A DNA stretch of 64,000 nt, taken from positions 310,001-374,000 of the forward strand of contig NZ_FXTL01000002.1 in assembly GCF_900182665.1 (NCBI RefSeq). Reading direction: 5' to 3'. The translations under genes were made by a program, and so were the position numbers. This document shows positions 41,900 to 51,882 of the stretch, in pieces. Source of the DNA: Propioniciclava tarda (GTDB lineage Bacteria; Actinomycetota; Actinomycetes; Propionibacteriales; Propionibacteriaceae). Numbering within the stretch: the stretch's first letter is position 1; every line of letters starts with the position of its first letter. The notes beneath the pieces were generated by a model. It was not told the origin of the DNA, made no database searches, and saw only the letters and a program-made list of their open reading frames with translations.

Positions 41900-43314
41900 G
41901 AGGCGTCCTGCACGAACGGCGACAGCTCGTCGGCAAGGGCCGGCGCGACGCGGGCGACGACGAGGGTGCCGTCTCCGGTGTGCTCGGTGGAGATCAGCTC
42001 GCCGGCCTTGTGGATGCGGTCGATCAGGTCGCCGCGGGCGTACGGCACCAGGGCGCGGATCTCGATCTGCAGCCGCGGCAGCCGCTCCTCGACCCGGGCC
42101 AGGAGTTCCTCGATGCCCTCCCCGGTGCGCGCCGAGACGAAGATCGCTCCCGCGTCCAGGGTGCGCAGTTCGGTGATCCGGTCGGCGTCGGCGAGGTCGA
42201 CCTTGTTGAAGACCAGCTGCTCGGCCACCCCGGACGCCCCGATCTCGGCCAGGACCGTCCGCACGGCTCGGATCTGGCCGGCGGGGTCGGCGTCCGAGGC
42301 ATCGACCACGTGCAGGAGCAGGTCGGCCTCGACGGACTCCTCCAGCGTCGACCGGAACGCCTCCACCAGGTCGTGCGGCAGGTTCCGGACGAAACCGACG
42401 GTGTCGGTGAGGGTGTAGACGCGTCCGTCGCCGGTCGCGGTGCGGCGCGTCGTCGGGTCGAGGGTCGCGAACAGCGCGTCCTGCACGAGCACGCCCGCGC
42501 CGGTCAGCCGGTTCAGCAGCGACGACTTGCCCGCGTTGGTGTAGCCCACGATCGCGACGGACGGCACCGCGTTGCGTCGGCGCTCGGCGCGCGTCGTCGC
42601 GCGCACGGCGTCCATGTCACGCAGCTTGCGGCGCAGGATGGCGATGCGGGTCTTGATGCGGCGACGATCGGTCTCGATCTTCGTCTCACCGGGGCCGCGG
42701 CCGCCGATCCCGGCGCCGCCGGCCGCGCGACCGCCCGCCTGGCGCGACAGGTTGCCACCCCAGCCGCGGAGGCGCTGGCGAAGGTACTGCAGCTGCGCGA
42801 GCTCGACCTGGGCCTTGCCTTCGACCGACTTCGCGTGCTGGGCGAAGATGTCCAGGATCAGCCCGGTGCGGTCGATGACCTTGACCTGCAGGCGGTCTTC
42901 CAGGTTGCGGAGCTGCGCGGGGTCGAGTTCGCCGTCCGCGATCACGGTGTCGGCGGCCGTCGCGATGACGACCTCGCGCACCTCGTCCACTTTGCCGCGA
43001 CCGACGAAGGTCGCGGCGTCCGGATGCGATCGGCGCTGGACGAGCGCGTCCAGGACCTCGGCTCCGGCGGTCTCGGCGAGCAGTCGGAGTTCGGCCATCG
43101 AGTTCTCGGCGTCCGCAGCCGAGCCCGACATCCACACTCCGACGAGCACGACCCGCTCCAGTTGCAGGTCGCGGTACTCGACCTCGGAGATGTCGGTCAG
43201 CTGCGTCGACATGCCGGCGACCCGGCGCAGCGCGAGGCGCTCGGCCAGCTCGCTCTGGTCGCCGTCGTACGCCTCCGGATCGGCGGCGTCCGTGTACTCC
43301 ACGCGCTCAGCCAC
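41896..43314 (-). CDS. hflX: ribosome-associated GTPase HflX
   Basis: A 472-residue GTPase. The N-terminal HflX domain contains the glycine-rich RGWGGNLSRQAGGRAAGGAG and RGPGETKIETDRRRI; the G domain follows with P-loop GYTNAGKSSL near residue 265, DTVGF (switch II) and NKVD. HflX splits stalled or hibernating ribosomes. The GTG start at 43314 is used because it begins the conserved region and overlaps dapF by 8 bp; the frame upstream is dapF antisense. Confidence 0.93.
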   Translation of the reverse strand: MAERVEYTDAADPEAYDGDQSELAERLALRRVAGMSTQLTDISEVEYRDLQLERVVLVGVWMSGSAADAENSMAELRLLAETAGAEVLDALVQRRSHPDAATFVGRGKVDEVREVVIATAADTVIADGELDPAQLRNLEDRLQVKVIDRTGLILDIFAQHAKSVEGKAQVELAQLQYLRQRLRGWGGNLSRQAGGRAAGGAGIGGRGPGETKIETDRRRIKTRIAILRRKLRDMDAVRATTRAERRRNAVPSVAIVGYTNAGKSSLLNRLTGAGVLVQDALFATLDPTTRRTATGDGRVYTLTDTVGFVRNLPHDLVEAFRSTLEESVEADLLLHVVDASDADPAGQIRAVRTVLAEIGASGVAEQLVFNKVDLADADRITELRTLDAGAIFVSARTGEGIEELLARVEERLPRLQIEIRALVPYARGDLIDRIHKAGELISTEHTGDGTLVVARVAPALADELSPFVQDAS

Positions 43315-44155
43315 GATGCTCCTCCTCAGGCACGACGATCGTGCCGTGGTAGACGATCTCGGCGGGCCCGCTGAGGTACGCGTCACCGCCGGCCAGCTCC
43401 ACCCGGACGCTTCCGCCGGGCACGTGCACCACGTATTCGGCCTCGGTTTCGCCGTGATCAGCGGCGAAGGCGGACGCCGCCGCGACCGTCCCCGTGCCGC
43501 ACGAGAAGGTCTCGCCCACCCCGCGCTCGAACACCCGCATGCGCAGCTCGTTCGCGCCGACCGGCGTGATGAACTCGAGGTTCACGCCGTTCGCGAAGGC
43601 GTCCGACGGTGACCAGGCGGGCATGCGCGTCAGGTCCAGCGAGCGCAGGCGGTCGGCGTCCACGACGCTCACGGCGTGCGGGTTGCCCACGTCCACCGCC
43701 CGGGCGCGCCACGTGTGCGAGCCGACGCTCACCTCGACCGCGGGCTCCTCGACCGCGGGGCGGCCCATCCAGACGCGCACCCCGCCGGCCGGCAGGTACG
43801 TGCCGATCCGGACGCCGGCGCGCGTGCCGATGGTGACCGATTCGACGTCGGCCGGCACCAGCCCGGCCGCCTTCAGGAAGACGAGGAAGACCCGGACGCC
43901 GTTGCCGCACATCTCGGCCAGCGAACCGTCGGCGTTGCGGTAGTCCATGAACCACAGCTCCGGCTTGCCGGCCCAGCCCTCGATGAACCGGGCGGGCACG
44001 GCCCGCAGCACCCCGTCGGCCCCGACTCCGGCTCGACGGTCGCACAGGAAGCGCACCTGCGCCGGGCTCGGATCGAACGAGCCGTCGGGATCTGACAACA
44101 CGACGAAGTCGTTCATCGTGCCGTGACCCTTGGCGAACTCGAGCTGGACAGGCAT
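43307..44155 (-). CDS. dapF: diaminopimelate epimerase
   Basis: A 282-residue enzyme that converts LL- to meso-diaminopimelate for lysine and peptidoglycan synthesis. The two catalytic cysteines are in AEMCGNGVR near residue 87 and FSCGTGTVA near residue 222. Start is ATG at 44155 (MPVQLEFAKGHGTMNDF). It begins the dapF-hflX-DUF952-dinG group. Use of meso-DAP rather than LL-DAP in the wall cannot be settled from this gene alone. Confidence 0.95.
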   Translation of the reverse strand: MPVQLEFAKGHGTMNDFVVLSDPDGSFDPSPAQVRFLCDRRAGVGADGVLRAVPARFIEGWAGKPELWFMDYRNADGSLAEMCGNGVRVFLVFLKAAGLVPADVESVTIGTRAGVRIGTYLPAGGVRVWMGRPAVEEPAVEVSVGSHTWRARAVDVGNPHAVSVVDADRLRSLDLTRMPAWSPSDAFANGVNLEFITPVGANELRMRVFERGVGETFSCGTGTVAAASAFAADHGETEAEYVVHVPGGSVRVELAGGDAYLSGPAEIVYHGTIVVPEEEHRG

Positions 44156-44225
44156 GTGCGCGATTCTCCCACAGCACTCCGACAGTCTCCGGACGCCCCT
44201 TGCCAGGTCAGGCACGATAGAGGCC

Positions 44226-44717
44226 ATGACCGACAAGAGCGCCTCTGGAGCCGCCGACGCCCGCGCCGCCCTCGCCAAGCTCCGCGCCTACGCCACGGAC
44301 CACTCCGACGACATCGTCGGCGTGATCGACTCGCTCGGTGCCTTCGTCGACGCGCGCACCAAGGGCCGCTACAGCGACCGCATCGACCGCGCCCAGGCTG
44401 CGGTGACGACGCGCGTGAAGTCGACGCTCAAGCCGGACGCCCCCGCGCACGCCGCCGACCCGTTCAACCTCGACGAGGAGCCCACCTGGCAGCAGCCGCC
44501 GGGCGGCGCCGGCTCGCGGGCGGCCACGTCGTCGAGGCCCGACGTCAAGGCGGCCCTGGTCAAGCTCCGCGGCTTCGCGGCCGAGCACGCCGACGACCTG
44601 GCGGGCCTCGTCGATCAGGTCGGCGACTTCGTGGACGCCCAGACGAAGGGGCGCTATACGCGCAAGATCGACCAGGCGCAGGCGCTCGCGAAGTCCCAGC
44701 TTCGGCGGCTCAAGTAG
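44226..44717 (+). CDS. protein with two tandem MT0933-antitoxin-like domains
   Basis: A 163-residue charged protein made of two similar copies of about 50 residues, near 13-66 and 107-160. Each has the pattern KLR-x-(Y/F)A-x(2)-H-x-DD, then FVDA-x-TKGRY and ID-x-AQA. This matches the short MT0933-type antitoxin family (also seen as CsbD-like proteins). No toxin gene is adjacent, so an antitoxin role is doubtful; DNA- or wall-stress roles are also possible. Its end overlaps the convergent miaA stop by 8 bp. Confidence 0.7.
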   Translation: MTDKSASGAADARAALAKLRAYATDHSDDIVGVIDSLGAFVDARTKGRYSDRIDRAQAAVTTRVKSTLKPDAPAHAADPFNLDEEPTWQQPPGGAGSRAATSSRPDVKAALVKLRGFAAEHADDLAGLVDQVGDFVDAQTKGRYTRKIDQAQALAKSQLRRLK

Positions 44718-45648
44718 CCGCGACGGCGTCCGCGAGCTCGGCGGCCAGTCCCGGCGTGCCGGCCGCACGCCAGGTGATCCGCGCGTCGCGCCTGAACCAG
44801 CCCAGCTGCTTGCGGGCAAAGCGACGCGTGCCGCGGATCGTTGCCTCCTGAGCCTCCTGTTCGGTGCAGCTTCCGTCCAGGAACTCCAGCACCTGCCGGT
44901 ACCCCAGCGCCCTGGACGCCGTGCGTCCGTTCCGCAGGCCCAGCGGCAGCAGCGCCCTGACCTCGTCCACCAGCCCGTCCGCCCACATCGCGTGGACGCG
45001 CGCCTCGATGCGGGCGTCCATGACCTCGCGCGGCAGCTCCAGGCCGTAGGACAGCACCCCCTCCACGGCGTAGGTCCACTCCGGCAGCGTGGACGTGAAG
45101 CCGCCGGTCAGCTCGATCACCTCGAGCGCCCTGACGATGCGGCGGCCGTTGCCGGGCAGAATGCCGGACGCGACGTCCGGGGCCGACGCTGCGAGGCGTC
45201 CGTGCAGCGCCTCGGGGCCGACGCGCTCGAGCTCGGCCTCCCAGCGGGCCCGGACCTCGGCGTCCGTTCCGGGGAACTCGAAGTTGTCGAGGATCGCCCG
45301 CACGTAGAGCGCAGACCCCCCCACGACGATCGGAACGACCCCGCGCTCCCGGCAGTCGGCGATCGCGGCGCGCGCGAGCCGCTGGAAGTCCGCCACGGTC
45401 GCCGTCGCGGTCACGTCGATGATGTCGACGAGGTGATGCCGGACGCCCCTGCGCTCGGCGAGCGTGGGCTTGGCCGTGCCGATGTCCATGCCTCGATAGA
45501 CGAGCATCGAGTCGGCGTTGACGATCTCTGCCGGCTGCCCGCGTTCGATCAGCGCGAGGGCGACGTCGACGGCGAGGGTCGATTTGCCGGACGCCGTCGG
45601 TCCGTTGAGCGCGAGCACGGGGGGCACCGGGCCATTCTGCCCTGTCAC
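44710..45648 (-). CDS. miaA: tRNA dimethylallyltransferase
   Basis: A 312-residue enzyme that adds a dimethylallyl group to A37 of tRNAs reading UNN codons. The P-loop is NGPTASGKSTLA near residue 15, followed by NADSMLVYRGMDIGTAKP and LVDIIDV. The C-terminal RRFARKQLGWFRRD is typical. MiaB, encoded at 46157-47611, acts next on the same nucleotide. The start may be the GTG at 45648 or a nearby internal GTG 7 codons on. Confidence 0.95.
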   Translation of the reverse strand: MTGQNGPVPPVLALNGPTASGKSTLAVDVALALIERGQPAEIVNADSMLVYRGMDIGTAKPTLAERRGVRHHLVDIIDVTATATVADFQRLARAAIADCRERGVVPIVVGGSALYVRAILDNFEFPGTDAEVRARWEAELERVGPEALHGRLAASAPDVASGILPGNGRRIVRALEVIELTGGFTSTLPEWTYAVEGVLSYGLELPREVMDARIEARVHAMWADGLVDEVRALLPLGLRNGRTASRALGYRQVLEFLDGSCTEQEAQEATIRGTRRFARKQLGWFRRDARITWRAAGTPGLAAELADAVAAT

Positions 45649-45659
45649 CGGTCCTCGGG

Positions 45660-45665
45660 TACGGT
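45660..45665 (+). promoter_or_regulatory. -10 hexamer of the small membrane protein gene
   Basis: TACGGT abuts the ATG at 45666. The expected transcription start falls on the in-frame GTG at 45672, so that GTG may be the true, leaderless start. Confidence 0.4.
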
Positions 45666-46160
45666 ATGCCGGTGCCGACCACCACCCAGCCCACCGCGTT
45701 CTGGATCGCGCTGGCGGGGCTCTTCGCGATCGCGATGCTCCGGGGCCAAGGCACCTACTGGCTGGCCCGCCTCGTCGCCCACGGCTCGACGCGCGTCACG
45801 GAGAACTCGCGGCCTTGGCGCCTTCGGGTGGCCGCGTGGCTGGACGGCCCCCGCGTCGCGGTCGGCCGCCGCCTCCTCGGGCGCTGGGGCCTGCCGCTCA
45901 TCACGATCTGCTATCTCACGGTGGGCCTGCAGACGATCATCCTGGCCAGCGCCGGACTCCTCCGCGTCGGGTGGGTGCGCTTCACCCTCGCCCAGCTGCC
46001 CGGCGCCATCGCCTGGGCCTGGATCTACTCCACGATCGGGATCGCCGCCTTCGAGGCGCTGCTCGGGGCGGCTATTTCGTCGCCACTCGGGATCGCCGTC
46101 ATTGCCGCGGTCGCCGTCGTCGTCATCGCGACGATCGTCGTTCGGCGGCGCGCCCGCTAG
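45666..46160 (+). CDS. small integral membrane protein (possibly DedA/VTT-like)
   Basis: A 164-residue protein with about four hydrophobic segments. The middle part ([26 protein letters not shown] followed by [20 protein letters not shown], given here as two pieces) resembles the core of the SNARE-associated DedA/VTT family, shortened. Function unknown. It lies between the convergent-divergent genes miaA and miaB; its stop overlaps that of miaB in the four bases CTAG. Confidence 0.6.
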   Translation: MPVPTTTQPTAFWIALAGLFAIAMLRGQGTYWLARLVAHGSTRVTENSRPWRLRVAAWLDGPRVAVGRRLLGRWGLPLITICYLTVGLQTIILASAGLLRVGWVRFTLAQLPGAIAWAWIYSTIGIAAFEALLGAAISSPLGIAVIAAVAVVVIATIVVRRRAR

Positions 46161-47611
46161 GACCGTCGCGTCGGCAGACCGAGCCCCACGGACGCCGTCG
46201 CCGCCGGCTCCTGCGCGGCGGCCAACCGGGCTTCGTGGGCGTCGCCGCCCTGGGTCCGACGCAGGTTCGTCAGGCCAGCGTCCGCGTTCAGGTGGTGCGG
46301 GGCCGCGTAGGTGATCTCGACGTCGGCGATGTCACCAGGACGCGGCACCTCGCCGTCGGCCACCGCGACGTGCACGAGGCGGTTGTCGCGGGCGCGTCCG
46401 GAGACGCGGCGCGTGGCGGCGTCCTTGCGGCCCTCGCCCTCGGCGAACATGACCTCGACGGTCTGGCCGACGAGCTTCTTGTTCTCGTCCCACGAGATGT
46501 CGCCGACGAGCTCGACCAGCCGCTCGTAGCGCGCCTGCACGACCTCCTTGGGCACCTGGTTCGGCATCGTGGCGGCGGGCGTCCCGGGGCGGATCGAGTA
46601 CTGGAAGGTGAAGGCGGCGGCGAACCGAGACGCCGCGACGACGTCCATCGTCCGCTCGAAGTCGTCCTCGGTCTCGCCCGGGAAGCCGACGATGATGTCG
46701 GTCGTGATGGCGGCGTCCGGCATGGCGGCCCGGACGCGCTCGATGATGCCGAGGAACTTCTCGGAGCGGTAGCTGCGCTTCATGGCGCGCAGGACGGCGT
46801 CCGACCCGGACTGCAGCGGCATGTGCAGGCTGGGCATCACGTTCGGCGTCTCGGCCATGGCGGCGATGACGTCGTCGGTGAACGCTGCCGGATGGGGCGA
46901 GGTGAACCGGACGCGCTCCAGCCCGTCGATGCGTCCGCAAGCCCGCAGCAGCTTGCCGAAGGCCAGCCGGTCGCCGAACTCGACGCCGTAGGTGTTGACG
47001 TTCTGGCCGAGCAGCGTGACCTCCTGGACGCCCTCGCTCACCAGGTGCTCGATCTCGGCCAGGATGTCGCCCGGGCGGCGGTCCTGCTCGGTGCCCCGCA
47101 GCGAGGGAACGATGCAGAAAGTGCACGTGTTGTTGCAGCCGACGCTGATCGACACCCAGGCCGAGTAGGCGGACTCGCGGCGCGTCGGCAGCGTGGACGG
47201 GAACCGGGTCAGCGCCTCTTCGATCTCGACCTGGGACGCTTCAAGCGCTCGGGCCCGCTCGAGCAGGATCGGCAACGAGCCGATGTTGTGGGTGCCGAAG
47301 ACGACGTCCACCCACGGGGCGCGCGACGTGACGATGTCCTTGTCCTTCTGCGCCATGCAGCCACCCACCGCGATCTGCATCCCGGGGTGCGCGTTCTTGA
47401 CCGGACGCAGATGGCCGAGGTTGCCGTACAGCCGGTTGTCGGCGTTCTCGCGGACCGCGCAGGTGTTGAAGACCACGACGTCGGCCTGGGCGTCCTCCGC
47501 AGCCCGTACGTAGCCCGCGTCCTCCAGCAGCCCCGAGATGCGCTCGGAGTCGTGGACGTTCATCTGGCACCCGTAGGTGATCACCTGGTAGCTGCGCGTG
47601 GCGTTCGTCAT
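46157..47611 (-). CDS. miaB: tRNA-2-methylthio-N6-dimethylallyladenosine synthase
   Basis: A 484-residue radical SAM methylthiotransferase. The N-terminal UPF0004 domain has three cysteines (TYGCQMN, FNTCAVR, VGGCMAQ); the radical SAM cluster cysteines are in [12 protein letters not shown] near residue 160; a TRAM domain lies near 380-445. It adds methylthio to the i6A37 made by MiaA. The start is ATG at 47611; the extended frame upstream overlaps the GH13 gene region. Confidence 0.95.
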   Translation of the reverse strand: MTNATRSYQVITYGCQMNVHDSERISGLLEDAGYVRAAEDAQADVVVFNTCAVRENADNRLYGNLGHLRPVKNAHPGMQIAVGGCMAQKDKDIVTSRAPWVDVVFGTHNIGSLPILLERARALEASQVEIEEALTRFPSTLPTRRESAYSAWVSISVGCNNTCTFCIVPSLRGTEQDRRPGDILAEIEHLVSEGVQEVTLLGQNVNTYGVEFGDRLAFGKLLRACGRIDGLERVRFTSPHPAAFTDDVIAAMAETPNVMPSLHMPLQSGSDAVLRAMKRSYRSEKFLGIIERVRAAMPDAAITTDIIVGFPGETEDDFERTMDVVAASRFAAAFTFQYSIRPGTPAATMPNQVPKEVVQARYERLVELVGDISWDENKKLVGQTVEVMFAEGEGRKDAATRRVSGRARDNRLVHVAVADGEVPRPGDIADVEITYAAPHHLNADAGLTNLRRTQGGDAHEARLAAAQEPAATASVGLGLPTRRS

Positions 47612-47681
47612 AACGAAGGGGGATCCTAGCTGTCGTCGTTGAGCTTTGCCTCGACACCTAACTCCCGTTCGAAGGATCGCC

Positions 47682-49373
47682 ATGGCCCACACCGCGCCCG
47701 AGTCCACCGTCCGACCCGACCCAAACTGGTGGCGCCACGCCGTCGTCTACCAGATCTACCCGCGCAGTTTCGCCGACAGCAACGGCGACGGCGTCGGCGA
47801 CATCGGCGGGATCCGCGCCCACCTCGACCACCTGGCCGAGCTGGGGGTGGACGCCATCTGGATCAACCCGTGGTACCCCTCCCCCATGAAGGACGCCGGC
47901 TACGACGTGTCCGACTACCGCGACATCGAACCCATCTTCGGGACGATGGCCGAGGCCGAAGCGCTCATCGCCGAGGCGCATGCGCGTGGCATCCGGGTCA
48001 TCATCGACATCGTCCCCAACCACACCTCTGATCAGCACCGTTGGTTCAAGGACGCCGTGGCGGCGGGCCCGGGCTCACCGGAGCGCGAGCGGTTCATTGT
48101 CCGGGACGGCCGCGGCGAGGACGGCGCCGAACCGCCGAACGACTGGATGAGCGTGTTCGGCGGCCCCGCCTGGACGCGCCTGACGGACGCCGACGGTCGC
48201 GGTGAGCAGTGGTACCTGCGCCTGTTCGCCCCGGAGCAGCCCGACGTCAACTGGTCGCACCCCGACATCCACGCCGAGTTCGAGGAGACCCTGCGGTTCT
48301 GGTTCGACCGCGGGGTCGACGGGTTCCGCATCGACGTGGCGCACGGTCTCGTGAAGGACCCGTCCCTGCCCGACCTCGACGGCCTGGGCTTCCCGCTGCC
48401 CGACGACACCCCGGACGGCGTCGACCACCCGCACTGGGATCGTCCCGACGTGCACGAGATTTTCCGGGCCTGGCGGCGGGTGGCCGACTCGTATGAGGGC
48501 GCGCGTGCCTTCTGCGGCGAGATCTGGGTGGGTCGTGACGCGCGGCTGGCCGCCTACCTGCGTCCAGACGAGTTGCACACGGCGTTCAACTTCAACTTCC
48601 TGATGGCCCCGTGGCTGCCCGGACCCATGCGGACCGTCATCGACCGAACCCTGGACGCCCACGCGTCCGTCGGCGCGCCGCCCACGTGGGTGCTGGGGAA
48701 CCACGACGTGTGTCGTCCGGTGTCGCGGTACGCGCGTCCGCAGGACCTGTTGAAGCCCGAGGATCGATTCCTCTCCGACTTCCTACCCTTCCCGGCCGAC
48801 TTCGAGGTGGGCCTGCGGCGTGCCCGCGCCGCGGCGCTGCTGTCGCTGGCCCTGCCGGGCGGCGCCTACATCTACCAGGGCGAGGAGCTGGGCCTCCCCG
48901 AGGCTGAGGCCATCCCGCGGGAGGCGCTGCAGGACCCGTGGGCCTTCGGTACCAACTTCGAGAATCTCGGCCGCGACGGGTGCCGCGTGCCGCTGCCCTG
49001 GACGGCGTCCGGTGACACCTTCGGCTTCGGCCCCATCGGCGGCGAGCAGCCTTGGCTGCCGCAGCCGGAGTTCTTCGGACGCCTCAGCGCGGCCGCGCAG
49101 GAAGGTGACCCGTCCTCGACGCTGAGCTTCTATCGCGCGGCGCTGAAGGCGCGGGCTGGCAACCCCGCGTTGGGAGACGGTGGCATGACCTGGGTGGACG
49201 CCGGACCCGAGGTCCTCGCCTTCACCAGAGATCCGGGGTTCGGTTGCTGGGTGAACTTCGGGCCCGAGCCGGTCGCTCTGCCCGCCGGCGCCGAGCCGAT
49301 CCTGAGCAGCGGTGCACCGATCGATGGCGGGCTGCTGCCGTCCGACACGGCCGTGTGGCTGCGGCTGGCCTAG
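47682..49373 (+). CDS. GH13 alpha-glucosidase (oligo-1,6-glucosidase type)
   Basis: A 563-residue alpha-amylase superfamily enzyme. The four conserved regions are visible: [11 protein letters not shown] near residue 108, GFRIDVAHG with the nucleophile Asp near 212, FCGEIWV with the acid Glu near 283, and NHDVCRP near 345. The absence of a signal peptide suggests it handles imported maltose, isomaltose or trehalose-type sugars. The ATG at 47682 follows a GAAGGA site. A terminator hairpin follows the stop. Confidence 0.9.
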   Translation: MAHTAPESTVRPDPNWWRHAVVYQIYPRSFADSNGDGVGDIGGIRAHLDHLAELGVDAIWINPWYPSPMKDAGYDVSDYRDIEPIFGTMAEAEALIAEAHARGIRVIIDIVPNHTSDQHRWFKDAVAAGPGSPERERFIVRDGRGEDGAEPPNDWMSVFGGPAWTRLTDADGRGEQWYLRLFAPEQPDVNWSHPDIHAEFEETLRFWFDRGVDGFRIDVAHGLVKDPSLPDLDGLGFPLPDDTPDGVDHPHWDRPDVHEIFRAWRRVADSYEGARAFCGEIWVGRDARLAAYLRPDELHTAFNFNFLMAPWLPGPMRTVIDRTLDAHASVGAPPTWVLGNHDVCRPVSRYARPQDLLKPEDRFLSDFLPFPADFEVGLRRARAAALLSLALPGGAYIYQGEELGLPEAEAIPREALQDPWAFGTNFENLGRDGCRVPLPWTASGDTFGFGPIGGEQPWLPQPEFFGRLSAAAQEGDPSSTLSFYRAALKARAGNPALGDGGMTWVDAGPEVLAFTRDPGFGCWVNFGPEPVALPAGAEPILSSGAPIDGGLLPSDTAVWLRLA

Positions 49374-49409
49374 GGCTATTCAAGGCGCACCGGCACTCCA
49401 TGGGTCCAG

Positions 49410-49440
49410 AGAGCGGGCTCATCGGGTGGTCCCGCTCTTT
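49410..49440 (+). terminator. terminator after the GH13 gene
   Basis: AGAGCGGG (49410-49417) pairs with CCCGCTCT (49431-49438), followed by a short TT. It lies between the convergent GH13 and ribonuclease Y genes. Confidence 0.7.
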
Positions 49441-49490
49441 CGGTGGCCAGCGGGACGCCAGCTCGGCCCGATCTGGCTGCCAGCGGTCGG

Positions 49491-51134
49491 CTAGTGGGCG
49501 AGCTCGGTGGCGCGGGACTCCCGGACGACCGTGATCTTGATCGTGCCCGGGTAGGTGAGCTCCGCCTCCACCTGCTTGGCGATGTCGCGGGCGAGGAACT
49601 GCGCGTCGGCGTCCGAGACCGCTTCGGGGCTGACCATGACGCGGATCTCCCGTCCGGCCTGCATGGCGAACACGCGGTCGACCCCGTCCCTGTCGCCCGC
49701 GATCTCCTCGAGCCGCTCCAGCCGCTGAACGTAGGCTTCGAGGCTCTCCCGACGCGCCCCGGGTCGCGACCCGGAGATCGCGTCCGCGGCCTGGGTGAGG
49801 ACCGCTTCGACGGTGCGGGGCTCGACCTCGTTGTGGTGCGCCTCGACGGCGTGCGCGATGTCGGCGTGCTCCCCGTGCCGGCGGAGCAACTCCGCCCCGA
49901 CGATCGCGTGGGAGCCCCCCGCCTCGTGGGTCAAGGCCTTGCCGATGTCGTGCAGGAAGGCGGCCCTCCGACAGGTGTCGACGTCGAGCCCGAGTTCAGC
50001 AGCCATCATGGCGGCGAGATGACCGCACTCGATGAGGTGCTTGAGGACGTTCTGGCCGTACGAGGTTCGGTACTGGAGCGCCCCCACGATCGGCACCAGC
50101 GCAGGCGCCAGGTCGGTGATCTTCATCTCGACCAGCGCCTCCTGGCCCGCTCGCAGGCAGCGCTCCTCGACGGTGGCCAGGCTGCGTTCGTACGCCTCCT
50201 CGATGCGCGCCGGCTGGATGCGGCCGTCGCGGATCAGCTCGACGAGCGTGATCCTGGCCGTCTCCCGCCGCACCGGGTCGAAGCAGCTGAGTAGGACGGC
50301 TTCGGGGGTGTCATCGATCATCAGGTTCACGCCGGTGATCTGCTCGAACGCGCGGATGTTGCGTCCCTCGCGGCCGATGATGCGTCCCTTGAGGTCCTCG
50401 CTCGGCAGCGGGACGGTGGTCACGACCGACTCCGACGTCTGTTCCGACGCAAGCCGCTGGATCGATTCCACGATGGTCCGGCGTGCCCGGGCCTCGGCGT
50501 CCCGGACGGCGGCGGTCTCGATCTCGCGCGCGAGGGCTGCGGCGGACAGCTTGGCCTCGTGTTCGACGCGGGCCATCAGGGCCTGCCGAGCCTCCTCGGC
50601 GGTCAGCCCGGCCAACTGCTCCAGCGTCGCGCGCGCCGTGGCCTCCGTCCGGGCCAAGTCCTGCGCTCGCCGCTCGACGTCGAGTTCACGCTTGCTCAGG
50701 GTCTCGAGGCGGCGCAGCACCTCATCCTGTTGGCCAACCAGCTTGGCCTCGTGCTCGACGGCCGCGCGCCGGGACCGGTTCAGCTCGTCCTCCCGCGTCG
50801 AAAGTTCGGACGCCTTCTGGTCCAGCTCCTCTCGCTGCCGCCCCAGGGCATCGGTCTGGACCGCGAGGACCTCACGGGCTTGAATCCGAAGACGCTCGGC
50901 TTCGAGTTTGATCCCCTCGACTTCGGCCCGCGCCTTCTCGAGGCTCGCCTTCTCCATCGCGGTCTGCTTCTTGCTGACCTGCTCGGCGGGACGCTGGGTC
51001 GGCTCGACTGGAGGGCGCCGCAGCCGGACCAACAGCCTCGGCATGCGCGCCATGATGACCAGGACGGCCGCGACGAGCACGACCACGACGATCAGGAGCA
51101 CGACGCCCAGCCTCAGCAATGCGTCTGTCGTCAT
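49491..51134 (-). CDS. rny: ribonuclease Y
   Basis: A 547-residue membrane-anchored endoribonuclease. In order: an N-terminal membrane helix (LLIVVVVLVAAVLVIMA), about 170 residues of charged coiled coil, a KH domain (LKGRIIGREGRNIRAFEQ near 235), and an HD domain with the metal-binding HDIGKA near 385. It initiates mRNA decay at the membrane. The ATG at 51134 has a GAGGGGG site 5 nt upstream. The location between recX and miaB is typical of actinobacteria. Confidence 0.93.
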   Translation of the reverse strand: MTTDALLRLGVVLLIVVVVLVAAVLVIMARMPRLLVRLRRPPVEPTQRPAEQVSKKQTAMEKASLEKARAEVEGIKLEAERLRIQAREVLAVQTDALGRQREELDQKASELSTREDELNRSRRAAVEHEAKLVGQQDEVLRRLETLSKRELDVERRAQDLARTEATARATLEQLAGLTAEEARQALMARVEHEAKLSAAALAREIETAAVRDAEARARRTIVESIQRLASEQTSESVVTTVPLPSEDLKGRIIGREGRNIRAFEQITGVNLMIDDTPEAVLLSCFDPVRRETARITLVELIRDGRIQPARIEEAYERSLATVEERCLRAGQEALVEMKITDLAPALVPIVGALQYRTSYGQNVLKHLIECGHLAAMMAAELGLDVDTCRRAAFLHDIGKALTHEAGGSHAIVGAELLRRHGEHADIAHAVEAHHNEVEPRTVEAVLTQAADAISGSRPGARRESLEAYVQRLERLEEIAGDRDGVDRVFAMQAGREIRVMVSPEAVSDADAQFLARDIAKQVEAELTYPGTIKITVVRESRATELAH

Positions 51135-51210
51135 GTCGCCCCCTCGTCGCGTCGGGGCCATCGTAGGACGTGATCGGACCTAAACAATCGCCCCCGGGCA
51201 ACACCCGGCG

Positions 51211-51364
51211 CCGTGCGGACTCACTCGGGCTCGTAGTCGCTCGGGACCTCGCGAGCACCCGGCGGCGTCTGAGCCCCGACTAGGTGCGCTCGGGATCCGT
51301 CGCCCTGGTTTCTCGTCGTGCACACGGGTGACCGCGTTTTCCCCGTACGAACTCACTCAGGCTC
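51211..51364 (-). repeat. direct repeat around the recX 3' end
   Basis: The 22-nt segment at 51343-51364 (the end of recX and its stop) recurs with 3 mismatches at 51211-51232, exactly 132 bp away. Similarity continues past it with one indel. Downstream of the recX stop the frame is open for 43 codons up to the second copy's TGA. Confidence 0.6.
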
Positions 51365-51877
51365 GGATGGGTTCAGCACCTCGCGGAGCACGCGGGCTAC
51401 GACGCCGGACGGGAAGCCTCGACGCGCGAGCGCCCCGGCGAGACGCCGATACCGCACTGCGGGCTCCACGTTCCGCAGGGCCGAGACCCGCTTGCGCGCG
51501 AAGGCGAGCGCCGATTGCAGGTCGGCGTCCTCGTCCAGGCTGCCCATGGCCTCCAGAACAGTGTCGGAGTCGACGCCCTTCGTGCGCAGCTCCTGTCGGA
51601 TGACACGGGTGCTGCGCCCCGACCGCTGGCGGTTCTCGGCCCAGGCCTGCGAGAACGCGGCGTCGTCGACCAGCCGAAGCTCCTCGAACCGGTCGAGCAC
51701 TTCCTCGGACGCCTCGGCCGGCACCCCGCGCGCATCAAGCGCCTTCTGCAACTCGGCCCGGCTACGCGCCCGGGTGGTGAGCTGCCGCAGCACGATCTCG
51801 CGGGCGACGGCCACGGGATCGGCCGGGGGGCCAGACCCGCCCTCCGGCTCTTCCCGGGGCCGTCGTCGAGAGACCAT
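51353..51877 (-). CDS. recX: RecA regulator RecX
   Basis: A 174-residue inhibitor of RecA filament growth. It is made of three-helix repeats: VAREIVLRQLTTRARSRAEL, then VLDRFEELRLVDDAAFSQAW and a third with VRYRRLAGALARRGFPSGVV. It starts 5 bp after the recA stop, the standard arrangement for joint SOS induction. The 3' end is partly duplicated 132 bp downstream. Confidence 0.92.
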   Translation of the reverse strand: MVSRRRPREEPEGGSGPPADPVAVAREIVLRQLTTRARSRAELQKALDARGVPAEASEEVLDRFEELRLVDDAAFSQAWAENRQRSGRSTRVIRQELRTKGVDSDTVLEAMGSLDEDADLQSALAFARKRVSALRNVEPAVRYRRLAGALARRGFPSGVVARVLREVLNPSEPE

Positions 51878-51882
51878 CGGCG

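Noticed and set aside
51135-51352. Separate small gene between rny and recX
   Set aside because: The open frame there has no start or ribosome site of its own and is explained as a partial duplication of the recX end.
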